Shown here piece by piece: positions 61,901 to 64,000 of a DNA stretch of 64,000 bases (position 1 is its first letter; each line of letters begins with the position of its first letter). The position numbers and the translations under genes are program-made. The DNA is from Burkholderia pyrrocinia (GTDB taxonomy: Bacteria; Pseudomonadota; Gammaproteobacteria; Burkholderiales; Burkholderiaceae). The DNA is taken from NCBI RefSeq assembly GCF_018417535.1, contig NZ_CP070979.1, positions 434,001 to 498,000 on the forward strand, in the 5' to 3' direction. The notes beneath the pieces were generated by a model. It ran no database searches. It saw nothing but the letters and a program-made list of their open reading frames with translations, and had not been told where the DNA came from.

Positions 61901-62830
61901 ATGAATCTACGTTCGATCGATTTGAACCTGCTGGTCATACTCGATGCGCTGCTGACGGAGAAGCAGGTTACGCGGGCAGGCCAGAAGGTCGGCCTCACGC
62001 AGCCGGCCGTCAGCAACGCGCTGGCGCGCCTGCGATTCGTGTTCAAGGACGAGATCCTGGCGCGCACCGCGGTCGGCATGGAATTGACGCCGCGCGCACA
62101 GGCGCTGGCCATGCCGATTCGACAGATCATGCAACAAATCGAGGAATTATTTGAATCGGATTATCAATTCAATCCTTTTACGTCCGAGCGCCATTTTACG
62201 GTGCGCATGTCGGATCTCACCGAATTGCTTTTGCTGCCGGCCCTGCTGCGCTGCATGCGATTGACCAGCCCGAATATCGGCATGGACGTCGTGCACGTAA
62301 GCGCCGCCAAGACCGCCGACGCGCTCGAATCGGGGCTGCTCGACATGGCGGTCAGCGCGGGCCTCGAACATTCGGGCACGCTGTCGTCGCAAACCGTGTT
62401 TCATGACCGGATGGTCTGCATGATGAGTCGCAGTCATCCTGACGCGGGCAAGCCGCTGACGCTCGAACGGTTCCTCGCGCTCGATTTCCTCAACGTGACG
62501 ATCAACCCGGTCGACCACAGCCTGATCGACAACCTGCTCGCGAACATGAACTGCAAGCGGCGCATCGCGCTCAACGTGCCGCACTGGCTCGTCGTGCCGA
62601 ACATGCTGGATGCGTTGCCGTACGCGGTGATCATGTCGGAGCGGCATGCGGTGAGTCTCGACGATGCGCGGCTCGTGATCCGCGAACTGCCGCTCGCGAT
62701 GGAGCCCGTCACGTGGTCGCTGTACTGGCACCGCCGCTACGACGGCAGCAACGCGCACGCGTGGCTGCGCGGCCGTATCGTCGAGGTTGCGGAAGCGCTC
62801 GAGCGGCACGGCGTCGCGGCGGAGGCCTAG
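61901..62830 (+). CDS. LysR-family regulator, NodD/LeuO-like subgroup
   Basis: A 309-residue LysR regulator. MNLRSIDLNLLVILDALLTEKQVTRAGQKVGLTQPAVSNALARLR is the characteristic N-terminus of the NodD/PcpR/LeuO branch, whose members often activate aromatic or acid catabolism. The effector domain follows from about residue 90. An ATG four codons earlier is possible; the inner start matches the branch better. A perfect palindrome lies upstream. It sits between the terminated CoA-transferase operon and a convergent MmgE/PrpD gene (14 bp between stops), and may regulate either. Confidence 0.93.
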   Translation: MNLRSIDLNLLVILDALLTEKQVTRAGQKVGLTQPAVSNALARLRFVFKDEILARTAVGMELTPRAQALAMPIRQIMQQIEELFESDYQFNPFTSERHFTVRMSDLTELLLLPALLRCMRLTSPNIGMDVVHVSAAKTADALESGLLDMAVSAGLEHSGTLSSQTVFHDRMVCMMSRSHPDAGKPLTLERFLALDFLNVTINPVDHSLIDNLLANMNCKRRIALNVPHWLVVPNMLDALPYAVIMSERHAVSLDDARLVIRELPLAMEPVTWSLYWHRRYDGSNAHAWLRGRIVEVAEALERHGVAAEA

Positions 62831-62844
62831 GCCGGGCACGCGGG

Positions 62845-64000
62845 TCAGCCGACGACGAGCAGCGGCGGCAGCGTCGCGACGTCGGGCTGTTCGTCGAGCC
62901 GCCACAGGTAATCGAGCGCCGCGCGGATCTGCGCCGGGCTCCAGTGCCGCCGGCAGTTCTTCGTGAACTTCGCGTCGTAGTCGTCGCGCCGCATCGGCCG
63001 CGTCGGCGAGCCGGGCAGATCGTCCACCTGCTTCGTGCAGATCGTGCCGTCTTCGCACACGGCCGTCACCCGGTTCGGCGCCTGCGCCGGATAGCGGGCA
63101 GTCAGCGCCGGGTCCTCGCGCACCGTGATCCGCTCGATCAGCGCGCGCAACGCCGGATCGCGCAGCGCGTCGTGCCGGTAGCTCTCGGTCGTGATGTCGC
63201 CGTCGAGCATCGCACGCGCAACGATGTACGGCAGGCTGTGATCGGCGGTCTCGTGGGTCGACGGCGCCCATTTTTCGCGATCGCGGCCGGCCGTTACGTA
63301 GCCGACCGCGGTCGTGTCGATCTCGATGCGCCGGATGCGGCGGAGGTCGCCGACCTGCGCGGCGACGTCGAGCGCGGCCGGAATCGCGGTTTGCGTGAGC
63401 CCTTGCGCGGGATAGAACTTCACGAAGCACTTGCCGATCCGGAACGCGCCGCCGCGCCCGCCGAATTCGCGCGTGTCGACGGCGAACGGCCCGGACACCT
63501 GCGGAAAGAATCCCGCCATGCCTTCGAAGATCGGCGCGGGGCCGGTCAGCCCGGCGCGCGCGAGCTGTGTCGAGAACACCGCGTTGCGCGCCGCGTCCGC
63601 ATCGGCGAGCGCCTTCCAGTTCGACAACTGCTGGACGCGCGTCTGGTTCAGCGCGAGATGGCCGTTGATCGACAGGTTCACCGCCTGCACCAGTTGCGGC
63701 GCGGGCATGCGCATCAGCTTGCCCGCGGCGAGCGCGACGGCGGGCAGGCTGTAGCACGTGTGGTCCCAGCCGCGCGGGCTGATCGCGGCGGCGTCCATCA
63801 GCCGGCACGCGATCTCGTACGCGATCGCGATCGACAGGACCAGGTCGCGGCCGTTCGCATGCTGCGCTTCGGCGACGGCGAGGCACGCGGACATGTTGTC
63901 GCTCGGATGGCCGGTCTCCTTGCCGGCGTACGCGTCGTTGAAATCGTAGTAGCGCAGCGCGGTGCCGGTCGCGAACGCGGCGAGATCGGGGCTCGTGCGC
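62845..64000 (-). CDS. MmgE/PrpD-family protein, C-terminal part (start beyond window)
   Basis: At least 384 codons are visible, and the frame stays open to the window edge, so the gene starts outside. The opening visible section LRYYDFNDAYAGKETGHPSDN is the PrpD active-site region; 2-methylcitrate dehydratases have a nearly identical block. Later parts are RGWDHTCYSLPAVALAAGKLM, GKCFVKFYPAQGLTQTAIPAAL and STHETADHSLPYIVARAMLDG, which follow PrpD closely. It resembles PrpD more than the MmgE/PrpD protein at 59119-60600 does. The gene converges on the NodD-like regulator. Confidence 0.93.
   Translation of the reverse strand, partial: RTSPDLAAFATGTALRYYDFNDAYAGKETGHPSDNMSACLAVAEAQHANGRDLVLSIAIAYEIACRLMDAAAISPRGWDHTCYSLPAVALAAGKLMRMPAPQLVQAVNLSINGHLALNQTRVQQLSNWKALADADAARNAVFSTQLARAGLTGPAPIFEGMAGFFPQVSGPFAVDTREFGGRGGAFRIGKCFVKFYPAQGLTQTAIPAALDVAAQVGDLRRIRRIEIDTTAVGYVTAGRDREKWAPSTHETADHSLPYIVARAMLDGDITTESYRHDALRDPALRALIERITVREDPALTARYPAQAPNRVTAVCEDGTICTKQVDDLPGSPTRPMRRDDYDAKFTKNCRRHWSPAQIRAALDYLWRLDEQPDVATLPPLLVVG

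Overview
This window is very GC-rich (roughly two thirds G+C), densely coded DNA. It is most consistent with a Burkholderia of the cepacia complex, probably one of the accessory replicons. The best taxonomic clues are a LipA/LifO lipase-foldase pair of the Burkholderia cepacia type, a DUF3331 gene, many LysR regulators and many small catabolic operons. No rRNA, tRNA or CRISPR array was seen. The species is not resolved.

Layout. 0-9 kb: the end of an HD-domain gene, then on the minus strand an MFS exporter plus Old Yellow Enzyme, an internally deleted flavin monooxygenase relic, a LysR regulator, and a three-gene molybdenum hydroxylase (triheme cytochrome c, [2Fe-2S] subunit, Mo-cofactor subunit). 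8.8-15.1 kb: a minus-strand operon that looks like aromatic-acid catabolism. It has a VOC protein, two flavin monooxygenases, a DUF485/ActP acid symporter and an ACMSD-like amidohydrolase, and starts at a double palindromic operator. 15.2-25.2 kb: a signalling and redox block with a UBP zinc finger, a thioredoxin-reductase-like fusion, a 1731-residue pseudokinase/AAA/GAF/histidine kinase, a winged-helix NTPase, a receiver-only protein and a FixJ-like regulator. 25.3-26.9 kb: a lower-GC patch with an orphan membrane protein, a DUF3303 protein and a LysR relic. 26.9-31 kb: a divergent EmrAB/outer-membrane-factor efflux system.

31-38.7 kb: two chloroperoxidase-type alpha/beta hydrolases around a DUF3331 gene, an intact HD protein, a second winged-helix NTPase and an MscS channel with a cyclic-nucleotide-binding tail. 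38.7-44.3 kb: a LysR regulator, two small XapX membrane proteins, a YcaC-like hydrolase, a YtcJ-like amidohydrolase with a Cys/His-rich tail, DoxX and a multiply frameshifted VOC pseudogene. 44.6-50.3 kb: a polar amino-acid ABC importer, an ammonia-lyase homologue without the Ala-Ser-Gly cofactor motif, and a HutC-type repressor with a matching operator upstream, ending at an IS3 relic. 50.9-53 kb: lipase and foldase. 53.6-61.6 kb: an exporter and a catabolic operon (isochorismatase-like, MDR reductase, class III CoA-transferase, CitE-like lyase, MmgE/PrpD, cyclase) closed by a strong terminator. 61.9-64 kb: a NodD-like LysR regulator and a second, truncated MmgE/PrpD gene.

Two DNA motifs tie separate regions together. 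The palindrome TTATC-N4-GATAA lies before the MFS/OYE genes, the aromatic operon and the FixJ-like gene. A direct repeat of TTCAG at 10- then 11-bp spacing lies upstream of the molybdenum hydroxylase, the exported hydrolase, the HD gene and the MscS gene. Its periodicity suits an OmpR/PhoB-type winged-helix protein, such as the two winged-helix NTPases encoded here. This second motif is the most promising undescribed system in the window.
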